Shown here: positions 13,311-13,702 of the stretch, piece by piece
Numbering within the stretch: position 1 is the stretch's first letter
Layout of the letters: each line of letters starts with the position of its first letter
Assembly: GCA_007127935.1 (NCBI GenBank)
Contig: SKYL01000034.1
Coordinates: 1-13,702 of the forward strand
Direction: 5' to 3'
DNA from: Halorhodospira sp.
GTDB lineage: Bacteria; Pseudomonadota; Gammaproteobacteria; Nitrococcales; Halorhodospiraceae
DNA length: 13,702 nt
The notes under the pieces: model-generated
Seen by the model: the letters and a program-made list of their open reading frames with translations, nothing else
Databases searched by the model: none
What the model was told of the DNA's origin: nothing
Made by a program: the position numbers and the translations under genes

Positions 13311-13702
13311 TTAGAACCGCAGGAGGGCGGAGGCGTTGAGACTGTTCCGGGCGCCCCGCCAGTTGTCGATATGGTGCCTGGTGAACGGCAGACCGGTCAG
13401 CTCGAAGAACCGCGGCCAACCGATTCGCTCCACCCACTCGCCCATCCGCTCGTAGTCGCGCGCGTCGTCCTTGTAGGTGCGAAGGATCTTCTTGACCACC
13501 TCGGCCACCTCGGTCCAACGCGGCGGGTTGTTGGGCAGCCCGGCGCAGACCAGCTTGTGGAAGGTCGGGGCGCCACGGGCGTTGGAGTGGTTGCCACCGA
13601 TCCAGATCGCCAGTTTGGAGTGCTCCGGGTCGTTGATCTGCATCGGCGGGCAGGGCGGGAAGCAGGCACCGCAAGCGATGCACTTCTTCTCGTCGATCTC
13701 CA
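13311..13702 (-). CDS. dsrB: DsrB, sulfite reductase beta subunit (3' part only)
   Basis: The last 129 residues of DsrB; the gene runs off the right edge. The fragment starts in the ferredoxin insert, with Cys7, Cys10, Cys13 and Cys17 of CIACGACFPPCPP. It continues with LAIWIGGNHSNARGAP, GLPNNPPRW and the C-terminal WRGARNSLNASALLRF, all characteristic of DsrB. With DsrA it forms the siroheme sulfite reductase, here expected to run toward sulfite. The siroheme-ligating cysteines lie outside the window. dsrA is expected upstream. The gene is first in the visible dsr block and ends 10 nt before dsrE. Confidence 0.97.
   Translation of the reverse strand, partial: EIDEKKCIACGACFPPCPPMQINDPEHSKLAIWIGGNHSNARGAPTFHKLVCAGLPNNPPRWTEVAEVVKKILRTYKDDARDYERMGEWVERIGWPRFFELTGLPFTRHHIDNWRGARNSLNASALLRF

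Overview
The window is a GC-rich bacterial stretch (roughly 60-65 % G+C by eye) with every recognisable gene on the minus strand, so it reads from right to left. It carries most of an oxidative (reverse) dissimilatory sulfite reductase cluster in the order known from Allochromatium vinosum: dsrB (3' part only)-E-F-H-C-M-K-L-J-O-P-N. The presence of dsrEFH and dsrL with dsrMKJOP marks a sulfur oxidizer, not a sulfate reducer. Gene order and protein sequences point to a gammaproteobacterial sulfur oxidizer of purple-sulfur-bacterial or Ectothiorhodospiraceae-like type. Nothing in the window says whether it is phototrophic.

Layout from right to left: 13702-12156 holds the end of the sulfite reductase beta subunit and the DsrEFH sulfur-relay proteins. 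12047-11715 is dsrC, the small sulfur carrier. 11657-4867 holds the membrane complex DsrMKJOP, with the cytoplasmic iron-sulfur flavoprotein DsrL inside it. 4837-3398 is dsrN, a siroheme-amidating enzyme, whose last codons run into an 86-bp inverted-repeat element (3366-3451). The dsrR and dsrS genes that follow dsrN in A. vinosum are absent. In their place is a NarX/NarL-type two-component pair (3228-982), then a single-domain rhodanese (830-384) and the start of soxY (308-1), the Tat-exported thiosulfate-oxidation carrier.

How the parts fit: SoxY carries thiosulfate-derived sulfur in the periplasm. Sulfur reaching the cytoplasm can be mobilised by rhodanese and passed through DsrEFH to DsrC. 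DsrAB oxidizes the bound sulfur, DsrL handles the electrons in the cytoplasm, and DsrMKJOP recycles DsrC and exchanges electrons with the quinone pool or periplasm. DsrN supplies the amidated siroheme of DsrAB.

The most interesting part is the control region between the dsr and sox blocks. The histidine kinase resembles NarX but has almost no periplasmic loop and carries a cysteine-rich cytoplasmic GAF-like domain. Two perfect 7-4-7 palindromes lie upstream of the rhodanese gene and on the soxY promoter. Both can be read as TAC-N10-GTA, the 7-2-7 geometry used by NarL. Together these suggest a sulfur- or redox-responsive regulon local to this locus, which is inference. Other points of interest are an inverted-repeat element forming the C-terminus of DsrN, hairpins in every longer gap of the dsr operon, and overlapping alternative hairpins between dsrE and dsrF.
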